Positions 28,212 through 36,893 of a DNA stretch of 64,000 nt are shown in pieces. Made by a program: the position numbers and the translations under genes. A model generated the notes under the pieces. The model searched no databases, was not told where the DNA came from, and worked only from the letters and a program-made list of their open reading frames with translations. The first letter of the stretch is position 1. Every line of letters begins with the position of its first letter. The stretch spans positions 372,001 through 436,000 of the forward strand of contig CAVOYT010000012.1 of NCBI GenBank assembly GCA_963700745.1, written 5' to 3'. This stretch comes from UBA10649 sp963700745 (lineage in GTDB: Bacteria; Actinomycetota; Actinomycetes; S36-B12).

Positions 28212-29081
28212 CTAGGAGGTCATCAGGTCGCGCATGAGGTCGGCCGTGGCGGACGGGGTCTTGCCGACCTTGACGCCGACCGCCTCGAGGGCCTCCTGCT
28301 TCGCGGCTGCCGTGCCGGCCGAGCCGGACACGATCGCTCCCGCGTGACCCATCGTCTTACCCTCGGGAGCGGTGAAGCCGGCCACGTAGCCGACGACCGG
28401 CTTGGTGACGTTGTCCTTGATGTACGCGGCCGCCCGCTCCTCGGCGTCGCCGCCGATCTCGCCGATCATGACGATGGCATCGGTCTCGGGGTCGGCCTGG
28501 AACGCGGCGAGGCAGTCGATGTGGGTCGTCCCGATGATCGGGTCGCCGCCGATGCCGACGCAGGTGGAGAAGCCGAGGTCCCGAAGCTCGTACATCATCT
28601 GGTACGTCAGCGTGCCGGACTTCGACACCAGTCCGATGCGACCGGCCTTGGTGATGGAGGCCGGGATGATGCCCGCATTGGACCTGCCGGGGCTGATGAT
28701 GCCCGGGCAGTTGGGCCCGATGATGCGCGTGGTCCCGGCATTGACGGCGTACTGGAAGAACTGCGCAGTGTCGTGGACCGGGATGCCCTCGGTGATCACC
28801 ACGCACAGCGGCAGCGCCGCGTCCACGGCCTCCTCGACCGCTGCCTTCGCGAAGCGCGGCGGCACGAACACCACCGACACATTGGCGCCCGTGGCGTCCA
28901 TGGCCGCGGCGACATCGTTGAACACGGGGATGCCGTCGACCTCCTGACCGGCCTTGCCCGGCGTGACGCCGGCGACGATCTGCGCGCCGGACTTCACCAT
29001 GAGACGGGTGTGCTTGGTGCCCTCGGAGCCGGTCATGCCCTGCACGAGGATGCGGCTGTTCTCGTCCAACCAGATCGCCAT
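28212..29081 (-). CDS. sucD: Succinyl-CoA synthetase alpha subunit
   Basis: SucD joins SucC to form the TCA-cycle enzyme that makes ATP or GTP from succinyl-CoA. The 289-residue protein has the CoA-binding Rossmann start (RILVQGMTGSEGTKHTRLM), the GPNCPGIISPG segment, and the active-site His that becomes phosphorylated in KTMGHAGAIVSGSAG. It starts 11 bases after the sucC stop. This order and strand are the common actinobacterial ones. Confidence 0.97.
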   Translation of the reverse strand: MAIWLDENSRILVQGMTGSEGTKHTRLMVKSGAQIVAGVTPGKAGQEVDGIPVFNDVAAAMDATGANVSVVFVPPRFAKAAVEEAVDAALPLCVVITEGIPVHDTAQFFQYAVNAGTTRIIGPNCPGIISPGRSNAGIIPASITKAGRIGLVSKSGTLTYQMMYELRDLGFSTCVGIGGDPIIGTTHIDCLAAFQADPETDAIVMIGEIGGDAEERAAAYIKDNVTKPVVGYVAGFTAPEGKTMGHAGAIVSGSAGTAAAKQEALEAVGVKVGKTPSATADLMRDLMTS

Positions 29082-29092
29082 TGCGCGTGCCC

Positions 29093-30280
29093 CTACTTCC
29101 CGGCCTTGCGAGCGGCGGCCAGTTCGGCCACCCGTCGCGCAGCGCCATCCATGGTGTCGACAAGCTCGATGAGGTCGTGCTCGGCCTCGTTCAGGATGCG
29201 CCGACCCTCCTCCGCATTGTTGCCGTCGATCCGGCAGACGATCGGCTTGGTCACCGGCTCACCCTTGGCCGCCAGCATCTCCATGGCCTGAACGATGCCG
29301 TCGGCGACGGCGTCGCAGGACGTGATGCCGCCGAACACATTGACGAACACCGCCTCGACCTCTGGATCGTTCAGGACGATGTCCAGGCCGTTCGCCATCA
29401 CCTCGGCGCTCGCACCGCCCCCGATATCGAGGAAGTTCGCGGGCTTGATGCCGCCGAACTCCTCACCCGCGTAGGCGACCACGTCCAGGGTGCTCATGAC
29501 CAGGCCGGCGCCGTTGCCCACGACCCCGACCTCGCCCTGCAACTTGACGTAGTTGAGGTCGAACTCCTGTGCGCGCAGCTCGATGGGGTCCGTGTTGTCC
29601 CGGTCGGCGAAGTCCGCATGCGAGGCATGCCGGTAGTGGGCGTTGTCGTCCAGTGTCACCTTGCCGTCGAGGGCCAGCACCTGACCCGTCGGCGTCAGGG
29701 CCAGCGGGTTGACCTCGACCAAGGTGGCGTCCTCGTCGACGAGCACGCGCCACAGCTTCTGCAGGATGTCCACGACCTGCGCCTTGACGGCCTCGGGGAA
29801 CCGCGCCGCATCGGCGATCTCCTGGGCCTTCTCAGGAGTGCAGCCCTCGAGGGCATCGACCCGGATCATCGCGAGCTCATCGGGCCGCGTGGCCGCGACC
29901 TCTTCGATCTCCACGCCGCCCGCGACGCTCGCCATCGCGAGGAACGACCGGTTCGCCCGGTCAAGCAGGAAGGACACGTAGTACTCGTCCGCGATGTCGC
30001 TTGCCTCGTTGACCAGGACCTTGTAGACGGTATGGCCCTTGATGTCCATCCCGAGGATGGCCCGGGCAATGCTCTGAGCCTCGTCGGGCTTGTCGGCCAG
30101 CTTCACGCCGCCGGCCTTGCCGCGACCGCCGGTCTTGACCTGAGCCTTGACCACGACCGGCGAGCCGATCTTCCGGGCCGCCTCCCGGGCCGCGTCAGCC
30201 GTACTGCACACCTCGCCGGCCGTCACGGGCAGCTTGTGCTTCCCGAACAGGTGCTTCGCCTGGTACTCGTACAGATCCAC
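29093..30280 (-). CDS. sucC: Succinyl-CoA synthetase beta subunit
   Basis: SucC provides the nucleotide site and succinate site of succinyl-CoA synthetase. The 395-residue protein begins MDLYEYQAKHLFGKHKLPV and has the ATP-grasp region (VVKAQVKTGGRGKAGGVKLA) and metal-binding EVNPLALT. The C-terminal flavodoxin-like domain has NIFGGI-type VFVNVFGGITSCD. The GTG start is preceded by a strong GGAGGAG site. It is co-transcribed with sucD. The free-standing B12-binding protein gene lies 83 bases upstream on the same strand, which links C3/C4-acyl-CoA chemistry with this enzyme. Confidence 0.97.
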   Translation of the reverse strand: MDLYEYQAKHLFGKHKLPVTAGEVCSTADAAREAARKIGSPVVVKAQVKTGGRGKAGGVKLADKPDEAQSIARAILGMDIKGHTVYKVLVNEASDIADEYYVSFLLDRANRSFLAMASVAGGVEIEEVAATRPDELAMIRVDALEGCTPEKAQEIADAARFPEAVKAQVVDILQKLWRVLVDEDATLVEVNPLALTPTGQVLALDGKVTLDDNAHYRHASHADFADRDNTDPIELRAQEFDLNYVKLQGEVGVVGNGAGLVMSTLDVVAYAGEEFGGIKPANFLDIGGGASAEVMANGLDIVLNDPEVEAVFVNVFGGITSCDAVADGIVQAMEMLAAKGEPVTKPIVCRIDGNNAEEGRRILNEAEHDLIELVDTMDGAARRVAELAAARKAGK

Positions 30281-30363
30281 GGGGACTCCTCCGGAAGAAC
30301 ACTAGGTGCAAGGACATCCAAGCAACCGGTGTTCCGCGAGCCTACCGATGCGGCCCGCTGACG

Positions 30364-30762
30364 TCATTCATGCGTCCTGTGATCTTCCACCCACCTGACG
30401 ATCTCGCGGGTCGGGGTGCCCGGCGTGAATATCTCGGCCACCCCCATCTCGCGGAGCACCGGCAGGTCGTCCTCCGGGATGATGCCGCCACCGAAGACCA
30501 CGATGTCGGTGGCGTCCTTGGCTCGCAGCAGGTCCATGACCTCGGCGAACAAGGTCAGGTGGGCGCCTGACAGCACCGACATGCCGATCATGTCGGCGTC
30601 CTCCTGGATGGCCGCATCGACGATCTGGGCCGGCGTCTGGTGAAGGCCGGTGTACACGACCTCGATGCCGGCGTCCCGCAGGGCGCGCGCCACGACCTTC
30701 GCTCCGCGATCGTGGCCGTCGAGTCCCGGCTTGGCCACCACGACGCGAATCGGTGCCGACAT
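30364..30762 (-). CDS. Free-standing B12-binding subunit of an acyl-CoA mutase type
   Basis: This 132-residue protein consists only of a cobalamin-binding Rossmann domain with the base-on motif DxHxxG (KPGLDGHDRGAKVVARAL), then SVLSGAHLTLF and FGGGIIPEDD. Small subunits of isobutyryl-CoA, 2-hydroxyisobutyryl-CoA and ethylmalonyl-type mutases look like this, as does the C-terminal domain of methylmalonyl-CoA mutase. The catalytic large subunit is not in the window, so the partner must be elsewhere. ATG 30762 has a GGGAGGA site. The sucCD genes lie downstream on the same strand. Confidence 0.85.
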   Translation of the reverse strand: MSAPIRVVVAKPGLDGHDRGAKVVARALRDAGIEVVYTGLHQTPAQIVDAAIQEDADMIGMSVLSGAHLTLFAEVMDLLRAKDATDIVVFGGGIIPEDDLPVLREMGVAEIFTPGTPTREIVRWVEDHRTHE

Positions 30763-30853
30763 GCAGTCCTCCCACGGTGCTGGCGACGGCCTGTCGTGAC
30801 CGCGCGCCGATGCCCGCACACTATCGCGGACCCGGGGTGAAAGACTCTGCCGT

Positions 30854-31447
30854 GTGACCCCGTCCGAGCCAGCACCGCGGATCCTCGCCCTCGGCGGCAG
30901 CACCACGCCGATGGCCGCCTCCGAACGGGCGCTGCGCATGGCGGCGCAGGCCGCATCGGACGCCGGCGGGCAGGTGGAGTTCCTCACGGGGCGCGCACTG
31001 ATCCTGCCGATCTACGACACCGAGACCGCCGAGCGCTCCCCGGAGACCAAGGACTTCGTCGAGGCGCTGCGGCGGGCGGACGGGATCATCATCGCCAGCC
31101 CGGGCTACCACGGGTCGTTCAGCGGGATGGTCAAGAACGCGCTCGACTACGCCGAGGACCTGCGACACGACGATCGCCCCTACCTGGACGACCGAGCCGT
31201 CGGGCTCATCTCGGTCGCGCACGGCTGGCAGACCTCGGTGGGCACGCTGAACCAGCTGAGGCAGGTGGTTCACGCCCTGCGTGGCTGGCCGACTCCCCTC
31301 GGCGTGGCCATCAACGACTCGGCCGGGCTGATCGGCAATGACGCCGACTCCACAGACGCCGCCGTTGTGCGGCAACTGCACGCCATGGGAGAGCAGGTCG
31401 TCGCGTTCGCCACCGCCCGTGCCGCCGCAAGGCAGGAACGAGCATGA
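30854..31447 (+). CDS. NADPH-dependent FMN reductase
   Basis: This 197-residue flavodoxin-fold protein opens with ILALGGSTTPMAASERALR, which binds the FMN phosphate. The family motif is ASPGYHGSFSGMVKNALDY. It reduces FMN, quinones or related acceptors with NADPH. It starts with GTG and overlaps the following lipase gene by four bases (ATGA). Such reductases can supply reduced flavin to a monooxygenase, but none is seen nearby. Confidence 0.88.
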   Translation: MTPSEPAPRILALGGSTTPMAASERALRMAAQAASDAGGQVEFLTGRALILPIYDTETAERSPETKDFVEALRRADGIIIASPGYHGSFSGMVKNALDYAEDLRHDDRPYLDDRAVGLISVAHGWQTSVGTLNQLRQVVHALRGWPTPLGVAINDSAGLIGNDADSTDAAVVRQLHAMGEQVVAFATARAAARQERA

Positions 31448-32367
31448 GCCTGCTCTCGACGATTCCGTCAGGTGCGCGAGCGCTGTGCTCCCCCACGGGC
31501 GTGGCCGGAGTGGCCGTTGAGGGCGTCTGGGTGGCACTGCACCTAGCCCTCTACCCCTGGGGCGTCCTGGAGGACCGGCTCGAGGAGGCCGCGCACCTCG
31601 GGGTGACGCACCTTTCGCCCGTGCAGCGCGGCCTAATCCTCGGTGACGTCGAGGCGGCCGGCACGCCGATCATCCTGGTGCACGGGGTGGTCGACAACCG
31701 CAGCATCTTCACCCTGCTGCGACGCTCCCTGCGCCGTCGCGGATTCGGACGCACCTACGCACTCAACTACTCCCCCTTCACCGACGACATCGCTGACGTC
31801 GCCCGTCGCCTGGGGGCGCTGATCGAGGACGTGTGCGAGCAGACCGGGTACGAACGGGTCCACATCATCGGCCACTCCATGGGCGGCCTCATCGCCCGCT
31901 ACTACGTCCAGCGGCTAGGCGGCGATGCCCACGTGCACACCGTCTGCACCCTCGGCACCCCGCACTGCGGCACTGTGCCGGCCCGGTACGTGCCGTGGCC
32001 GGTCATCCGGCAGATGCGTTCGGACAGCCCCATCCTCCGCGAGCTCGACGAGCCCGCGCCCGGCTGCCGGACCCGGTTCATCGCCATCTGGTCTGACCTC
32101 GACCAGCTCGTGCTGCCACATCGCAACGCCCGGATCCAGCACCCGGACCTCAAGGCCCGCAATGTCCTCATCCGGGGAATCGGGCACATGTCCCTTCCGG
32201 TCGATCGACGGGTCGTCCACGAGATATCGACGGCGCTCGCGCAGCTCGACCACGACGGCAGTCAGCTGGAGTCCGGGGTCACCTCTATCGCCAGCACCCC
32301 CGGGCGGGCAGCCGGCAACTCGACTACAGCTTCTCCACCGGGGCGTACCTCAGCAACAACCGCTTGA
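31444..32367 (+). CDS. Lipase/esterase of the alpha/beta-hydrolase fold
   Basis: This 307-residue protein of the triacylglycerol-lipase/EstA group has an oxyanion strand IILVHGVVDNRS, nucleophile elbow HIIGHSMGGLIARYY, acid in IWSDLDQLVLP and base in GIGHMSLPVD. There is a hydrophobic N-terminal stretch (GVAVEGVWVALHLALYPWG) that may be a membrane anchor rather than a cleaved signal. The stop lies inside the 3' end of pcrA on the other strand (44-base convergent overlap). The last 40 residues are low-complexity and may be a consequence of that overlap. Confidence 0.85.
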   Translation: MSLLSTIPSGARALCSPTGVAGVAVEGVWVALHLALYPWGVLEDRLEEAAHLGVTHLSPVQRGLILGDVEAAGTPIILVHGVVDNRSIFTLLRRSLRRRGFGRTYALNYSPFTDDIADVARRLGALIEDVCEQTGYERVHIIGHSMGGLIARYYVQRLGGDAHVHTVCTLGTPHCGTVPARYVPWPVIRQMRSDSPILRELDEPAPGCRTRFIAIWSDLDQLVLPHRNARIQHPDLKARNVLIRGIGHMSLPVDRRVVHEISTALAQLDHDGSQLESGVTSIASTPGRAAGNSTTASPPGRTSATTA

Positions 32368-34621
32368 CCCCGGCAGACCCGAAGTCGATGGTCGCCTCCG
32401 ACTTGTCCCCGGATCCCGAGGTGGAGACCACCGTTCCCAGGCCGAACTTCTGGTGCGTGACCCGCTCGCCGGCGTTCAACGACAGCACCGGACCAGTACC
32501 CACAACGCGGTCACCGAGCCGGAGCGCGGCGCTGCTGCTGCTCGGCGATGAGCCGTACCCGCCGGACAGCGGACTGCGGCCCACCGGCTCCTCGCGCCGC
32601 CATTCGAGGACCTCCTCGGGGATCTCGTCGAGGAATCGGGACGGCGGGTTGAAGGCAGGCGTCCCCCAGGCGGAACGCGTGACCGATCGCGTCACGTAGA
32701 GCCGCTGCCGCGCCCGGGTGATGCCCACGTATGCCAGCCGACGCTCCTCCTCCAGCTCGCGCGCGTCACCGAGGGACCGCATGTGCGGGAAGACGCCGTC
32801 CTCCATGCCGGTGAGGAAGACGATGGGGAACTCCAGGCCCTTCGCGGTGTGCAGGGTCATCAGCGTGACGACCCCGCCGCTCTCGTCGTCGTCGGGGATC
32901 TCGTCGGAGTCGGCGACCAGAGAGACCCGCTCCAGGAAGTCGGTCAGCGAGCCCTCCGGGTTCTCGGTCGTGAACTCCTGCGCCACCGACTCGAGCTCGG
33001 CCAGGTTCTCGACCCGGGTCTCGTCCTGGGGATCGCTCGACGCCTGCAGTTCGGCGAGGTAGCCGCTCTGCTCGAGCACGGCCTGGAGGACGGTGGCGGG
33101 ATCGGCGCCGGAGTCGACGATGGTCCGCAGGTCGGACATGAGCCGGACGAACGCCTCCACGTTCGTCAGAGAGCGGGTGGCGATGCCCGGCGCCTCGGCC
33201 GCGCGGTCCAGGGCCGCCGCGAACCCGATGCGCTCGCGCTGCGCGAACGCCTCCACCATGGCCTCGGCCCGGTCGCCGATCCCGCGCTTGGGCGTGTTGA
33301 GGATGCGGCGCAGGGATACCTCGTCATCGGGGTTCGCGAGGGCCCTGAGGTAGGCAATCGCATCGCGGACCTCGCGGCGCTCGTAGAAACGGGTCCCCCC
33401 GACGACGCGGTAGGGCAGCCCTACCCTGATGAAGATCTCCTCGACCGAGCGGGACTGGGCGTTGGTCCGGTAGAAGACGGCGACGTCGGCTGGCCGGAAG
33501 CCCTCCTCGTCGGTGAGCCGGTCGATCTCGGTGGCGATGAAGGACGCCTCGTCATGCTCGTCGTCGGCGACGTAGGCGACGATCGGCTGGCCGGGGCCCG
33601 CGTCGGTCCACAGCTTCTTCTCGCGGCGGCTGGCGTTGCGCGAGATGACCGTGTTCGCGGCGGTCAGGATCGTCTGCGTGGAACGGTAGTTCTGCTCGAG
33701 CATGATGGTGGTGGCGTTCGGGTAGTCGCGCTCGAACTCCTCGATGTTGCGGATGGTCGCGCCGCGGAAGGCGTAGATCGACTGATCGGCGTCGCCCACT
33801 ACGCACAGCTGTCCGGCCGGAAGGTCGGGGGTCTCCGGACCGACGAGCTCCTTGATGAGCATGTACTGCGCGTGGTTGGTGTCCTGGTACTCGTCGACAA
33901 GGACGTGCCGAAAGCGTCGTCGGTAGTGCTCGGCCACGTCCGGGAAGAGCTGCAGCACCGCGACCGTGCCGGAGATGAGGTCGTCGAAGTCGAAGGCGTT
34001 CGCGCGCCGGAGACGGCGCTGGTACTCCCCGTAGGCCTCCGCGAGCATCTCCTCCATGTGGTTCGCGGTGCGGCTCGCGTAGGTCTCGTGATCGATCAGC
34101 TCGTTCTTGAGGTTGGACACCTGGCCGAGGAACGAGCGCGGCGTGAACTTCTTCGGGTCCAGGCTCATGTCGCGCAGCACCATCGACATGAGCCGCAGGG
34201 AGTCGGCCTGGTCGTAGATCGTGAAGCTGCTGCTGACGTCGAGACGCGACGACTCGCTGCGCAGGATGCGCACGCAGGCGCTGTGGAAGGTGGACACCCA
34301 CATGGCGCGGGCCCGACCGCCGACGAGCTCGGCCACCCGCTCCTTCATCTCGCCGGCAGCCTTGTTCGTGAACGTGATGGCCAGGATCTGGCCGGGCTGG
34401 GCGTCGCGCGTGGCCAGCAGGTGAGCGACCCGCCGGGTGAGCACGCGCGTCTTCCCCGAGCCGGCGCCAGCCACGATGAGGAGAGGACCCCCGCGGTGCT
34501 CGACCGCCGCCCGCTGTGAGGGATTGAGGTCCTCGACGAGCCTGGCCTCGGCGCTCGCGCGGGGCGCTTCCGCGTCGAGCGAGAGCTGGCCGGACTCGGC
34601 AACGATCAGGGGCTCGCTCAC
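32324..34621 (-). CDS. pcrA: ATP-dependent DNA helicase PcrA/UvrD1
   Basis: This superfamily 1A 3'-5' helicase works in repair and replication-fork processing. The 765 residues contain the Q motif DLNPSQRAAVEH, Walker A (residues 52-58, GAGSGKT), Walker B/motif II VDEYQDT, motif III GDADQSIYAFRGA, motif IV QNYRS and motifs V/VI TAKGLEF and VGITRARQRLYV. The C-terminal Tudor-like tail (GERVTHQKFGLGTVVS) binds RNA polymerase in the family. It begins with GTG. The M. tuberculosis homologue uvrD1 is likewise near sucCD and purNH. Confidence 0.97.
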   Translation of the reverse strand: MSEPLIVAESGQLSLDAEAPRASAEARLVEDLNPSQRAAVEHRGGPLLIVAGAGSGKTRVLTRRVAHLLATRDAQPGQILAITFTNKAAGEMKERVAELVGGRARAMWVSTFHSACVRILRSESSRLDVSSSFTIYDQADSLRLMSMVLRDMSLDPKKFTPRSFLGQVSNLKNELIDHETYASRTANHMEEMLAEAYGEYQRRLRRANAFDFDDLISGTVAVLQLFPDVAEHYRRRFRHVLVDEYQDTNHAQYMLIKELVGPETPDLPAGQLCVVGDADQSIYAFRGATIRNIEEFERDYPNATTIMLEQNYRSTQTILTAANTVISRNASRREKKLWTDAGPGQPIVAYVADDEHDEASFIATEIDRLTDEEGFRPADVAVFYRTNAQSRSVEEIFIRVGLPYRVVGGTRFYERREVRDAIAYLRALANPDDEVSLRRILNTPKRGIGDRAEAMVEAFAQRERIGFAAALDRAAEAPGIATRSLTNVEAFVRLMSDLRTIVDSGADPATVLQAVLEQSGYLAELQASSDPQDETRVENLAELESVAQEFTTENPEGSLTDFLERVSLVADSDEIPDDDESGGVVTLMTLHTAKGLEFPIVFLTGMEDGVFPHMRSLGDARELEEERRLAYVGITRARQRLYVTRSVTRSAWGTPAFNPPSRFLDEIPEEVLEWRREEPVGRSPLSGGYGSSPSSSSAALRLGDRVVGTGPVLSLNAGERVTHQKFGLGTVVSTSGSGDKSEATIDFGSAGVKRLLLRYAPVEKL

Positions 34622-34670
34622 CCCCGCATCCTAGGCAGCGGCTCCGACGCTCCCCGGCGGGTGCCGTGCG

Positions 34671-36719
34671 CTACCGGCGGACCCAGCCGACGATCTTGAT
34701 GCGGATCTTGGCCAGTACCGACGGCGCGACGACGATCTTGCCGTCCGTGCCGATTTCCGCGACCACGAGGCTCGTGTAGGGCTGGTCGGGGACGATGGGT
34801 GCCGACCGGGTGCCGGGCGCGGATCCGTCAAGGCCGTACACCTTCAGGCTGCCCCCTTCGGCGCTCTTGGCCTTCGTGCGCACCTGGAGGATCACCCCGG
34901 TGATCTTCTTCCCCTTGCGGGGCAGGCCAGCGACGCCGGTCACCGGTCCGACCACCAACGGTGTGCTGGCGTCCAGCTTGGCCTTGACGATCCGCTTGGC
35001 CGGGACCGTGCGCACCTTGATCGGCTTCGCGTTCACGGCGTAGCCGAGCACCTCAACGCGCAGTTGGACGGCAGCCTTCTTGGACGTCACGAACTTCACC
35101 TGGGCCCCGCTCACCGGAACGACCATGACCGCGGTGCGCACGCCCTTCTTGGGGAACTTGAACTTGGCCGTGGCCTCCTTGTCCACGGCGCCGATCCGGA
35201 CGTTGCCGCGTTTGGTGGCCTCGCGGGTGGTCACGAGCACGAGGGCGGACGTCGCCTCACCCGGAACCCCGGCCAGCCCGACGACTCGCTCCTCACCCGG
35301 CTGCAGCGGCCCCTGTGCCGTCGACTCGTAGCCGACCTCGGCCCCGATCGAGATGAACTCGTCCACCACGGGTGGCGCGAACTCCTGAGCGGGTGGGGGC
35401 GGCGGCTCCGGGGCCGGCGCAGGCGCGGCGGCCGCAGGTGGCTCCTCGCCCATCGGCAGGCTCTCGCCCGGTGTGGCATCCGTCGTGTTGGGCTGGTCGC
35501 CGGCCGGGTAGTACCCGACCACGTCGACCGACAGATCCGTCGCGCCGGCCGAGGTGGACAGCGCGATCGTGCCCTGGGACGAGACGGGCACGACGGCGGT
35601 CCCGACGGCGTCCATGTTCATGGGGACTTTCGCGACGATCTGCGACTTCGACTGGCCCGGGGACCAGATCCGGACGTTCGATGGTGCGTTGGAGGCCATC
35701 GCAGTGACCTGCACGGCCACCGCAGCGACACCGGTCTCGGGCACGCCACCCAGGCCGGTCACCTTCGCGAAGACGCGATGACTGTCACCGCTCCAGCGGT
35801 CCTGCTGGAGCCGGCAGCGCTCCGGCACGCCGACCGCCTTGCGCGTGCCCAGAACACGGACCGGACCCACGGGGATGGCCTCCGCGGCACGACCGCCGTC
35901 CGGCGTGCTGCCGGAACTGCGAGCGGGGGCGCAATACGGGCCGTCCATCGCCGTTCCGTCCCAGAAGGACGTGCGCCCACTGGCCCCGTCCCAGGTGAAG
36001 GAGATGTGGATGTGGTTGCGATGGCAGGTGGTGTCACTGCCCTCCGCCGGCGTGGCGAAGCAGCCCTTGAGCTCGGTCCAGCCGCGCTTGATGTCGTAGC
36101 CGCGCCAGATCCGGTCGTTCCAGCCGATGTACATGACGCCCAGGCGCATGGCGTTGCCGTAGGGGTTGCCGAACTGGTCGGGCCCGAGCAGCCACGCCAG
36201 GAAGGTCTCGGCGTTGGCGCGCTGCTGGGCGTTCCGCACGCTGGTCATCCAGTCGAGCGCCCGGCCCTCCTTGTGCTCGCTCTGGCCACCGATGTTGCAG
36301 GCCCGCGGGATCCACACGGTCTGGTCGGCGCCGTAGGTGGCCTTGATGAGGTCGGCCAGCCGCTGAGTGCCCGGCTTCGGGGTCGGGTCGCATTGCGACT
36401 GACCCTCGTACGTCGGGGAGACGTCGTAGCCCTCGGGAAGCGGTTGCGCGATCGCGGGAACCGCAGCGGGAGGCAGTCCGGTGCCGGGCACCGGCGGGCC
36501 GGCGACCTCGCCGGTCCAGTCCGATGGCTGCCACACGTCCGACCCCTTGGCCCCGGCCGACATCGGCTCGGCCAGATGAAGTCCGGCGACCAGGGACACG
36601 CTGACCAGGGCAACTACAGTGCGGTTGCGGCCCCGGTTCGGTCGTCGCGCACCGCCGGTCCGCGGGCGCCCGAGGACGCGCCGAAGACTGGCACGGTGCC
36701 CGTGCCGACGGGGAAGCAC
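34671..36719 (-). CDS. Secreted wall-associated protein with VldE/ARB_07466-type domain and three C-terminal beta modules
   Basis: This 682-residue exported protein has an Arg-rich N-terminus, then a hydrophobic core (VVALVSVSLVAGL). A domain at about 100-245 shows a D-Ala-peptidase-like metal pattern, HKEGRALDWM and later HRNHIHISF, as in the ARB_07466/VldE family; a cell-wall peptidase role is inferred. Then follow three similar beta modules of about 120 residues, each ending in a V-x-G-Y or W motif (DVVGYYP, EVLGYAV, KIVGWVRR). A Pro/Ala-rich linker separates the first and second. Such modules occur in surface proteins of related actinobacteria. The GTG start is weakly supported. Palindromes lie just upstream. 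Confidence 0.75.
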   Translation of the reverse strand: MLPRRHGHRASLRRVLGRPRTGGARRPNRGRNRTVVALVSVSLVAGLHLAEPMSAGAKGSDVWQPSDWTGEVAGPPVPGTGLPPAAVPAIAQPLPEGYDVSPTYEGQSQCDPTPKPGTQRLADLIKATYGADQTVWIPRACNIGGQSEHKEGRALDWMTSVRNAQQRANAETFLAWLLGPDQFGNPYGNAMRLGVMYIGWNDRIWRGYDIKRGWTELKGCFATPAEGSDTTCHRNHIHISFTWDGASGRTSFWDGTAMDGPYCAPARSSGSTPDGGRAAEAIPVGPVRVLGTRKAVGVPERCRLQQDRWSGDSHRVFAKVTGLGGVPETGVAAVAVQVTAMASNAPSNVRIWSPGQSKSQIVAKVPMNMDAVGTAVVPVSSQGTIALSTSAGATDLSVDVVGYYPAGDQPNTTDATPGESLPMGEEPPAAAAPAPAPEPPPPPAQEFAPPVVDEFISIGAEVGYESTAQGPLQPGEERVVGLAGVPGEATSALVLVTTREATKRGNVRIGAVDKEATAKFKFPKKGVRTAVMVVPVSGAQVKFVTSKKAAVQLRVEVLGYAVNAKPIKVRTVPAKRIVKAKLDASTPLVVGPVTGVAGLPRKGKKITGVILQVRTKAKSAEGGSLKVYGLDGSAPGTRSAPIVPDQPYTSLVVAEIGTDGKIVVAPSVLAKIRIKIVGWVRR

Positions 36720-36730
36720 GGGGCTACTCT

Positions 36731-36754
36731 GTCACGGAAGTGACGGATGTTACT
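36731..36754. promoter_or_regulatory. Overlapping palindromes upstream of the secreted protein gene
   Basis: GTCAC-GGAA-GTGAC (36731-36744) is perfect in its arms. Overlapping it, AGTGACGGATGTTACT (36739-36754) has the GTGA-N6-TTAC form of a CRP/GlxR-type site with one mismatch. They lie 12-35 bases upstream of the GTG start of the secreted protein gene and 140 bases from the divergent PIG-L gene. Confidence 0.4.
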
Positions 36755-36893
36755 ACTGTGACAAGCAAAGCACGCACCTGTAATTCCGGACAGAATGCAC
36801 TCACACGGACATTATCGGCGCTGACGCGGCTCCCACGCGACCCAACGGGAAGACTCGATCCGGCCATAGCCGCTACCCCGATACGCTGCCCCG

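Noticed and set aside
30281..30363. Promoter of sucC
   Set aside because: TTGCTT and TAGTGT occur on the minus strand but only 15 bases apart, too weak to claim.
32783..34519. 578-residue open frame opposite pcrA
   Set aside because: It is a shadow of pcrA in high-GC DNA: the composition is biased to Arg, Gly, Val and Asp, with no domain, and the opposite strand is a full helicase.
35064..36743. 559-residue open frame opposite the secreted protein gene
   Set aside because: Same cause; no motifs, and the secreted protein frame has a signal peptide, metal motifs and repeats.
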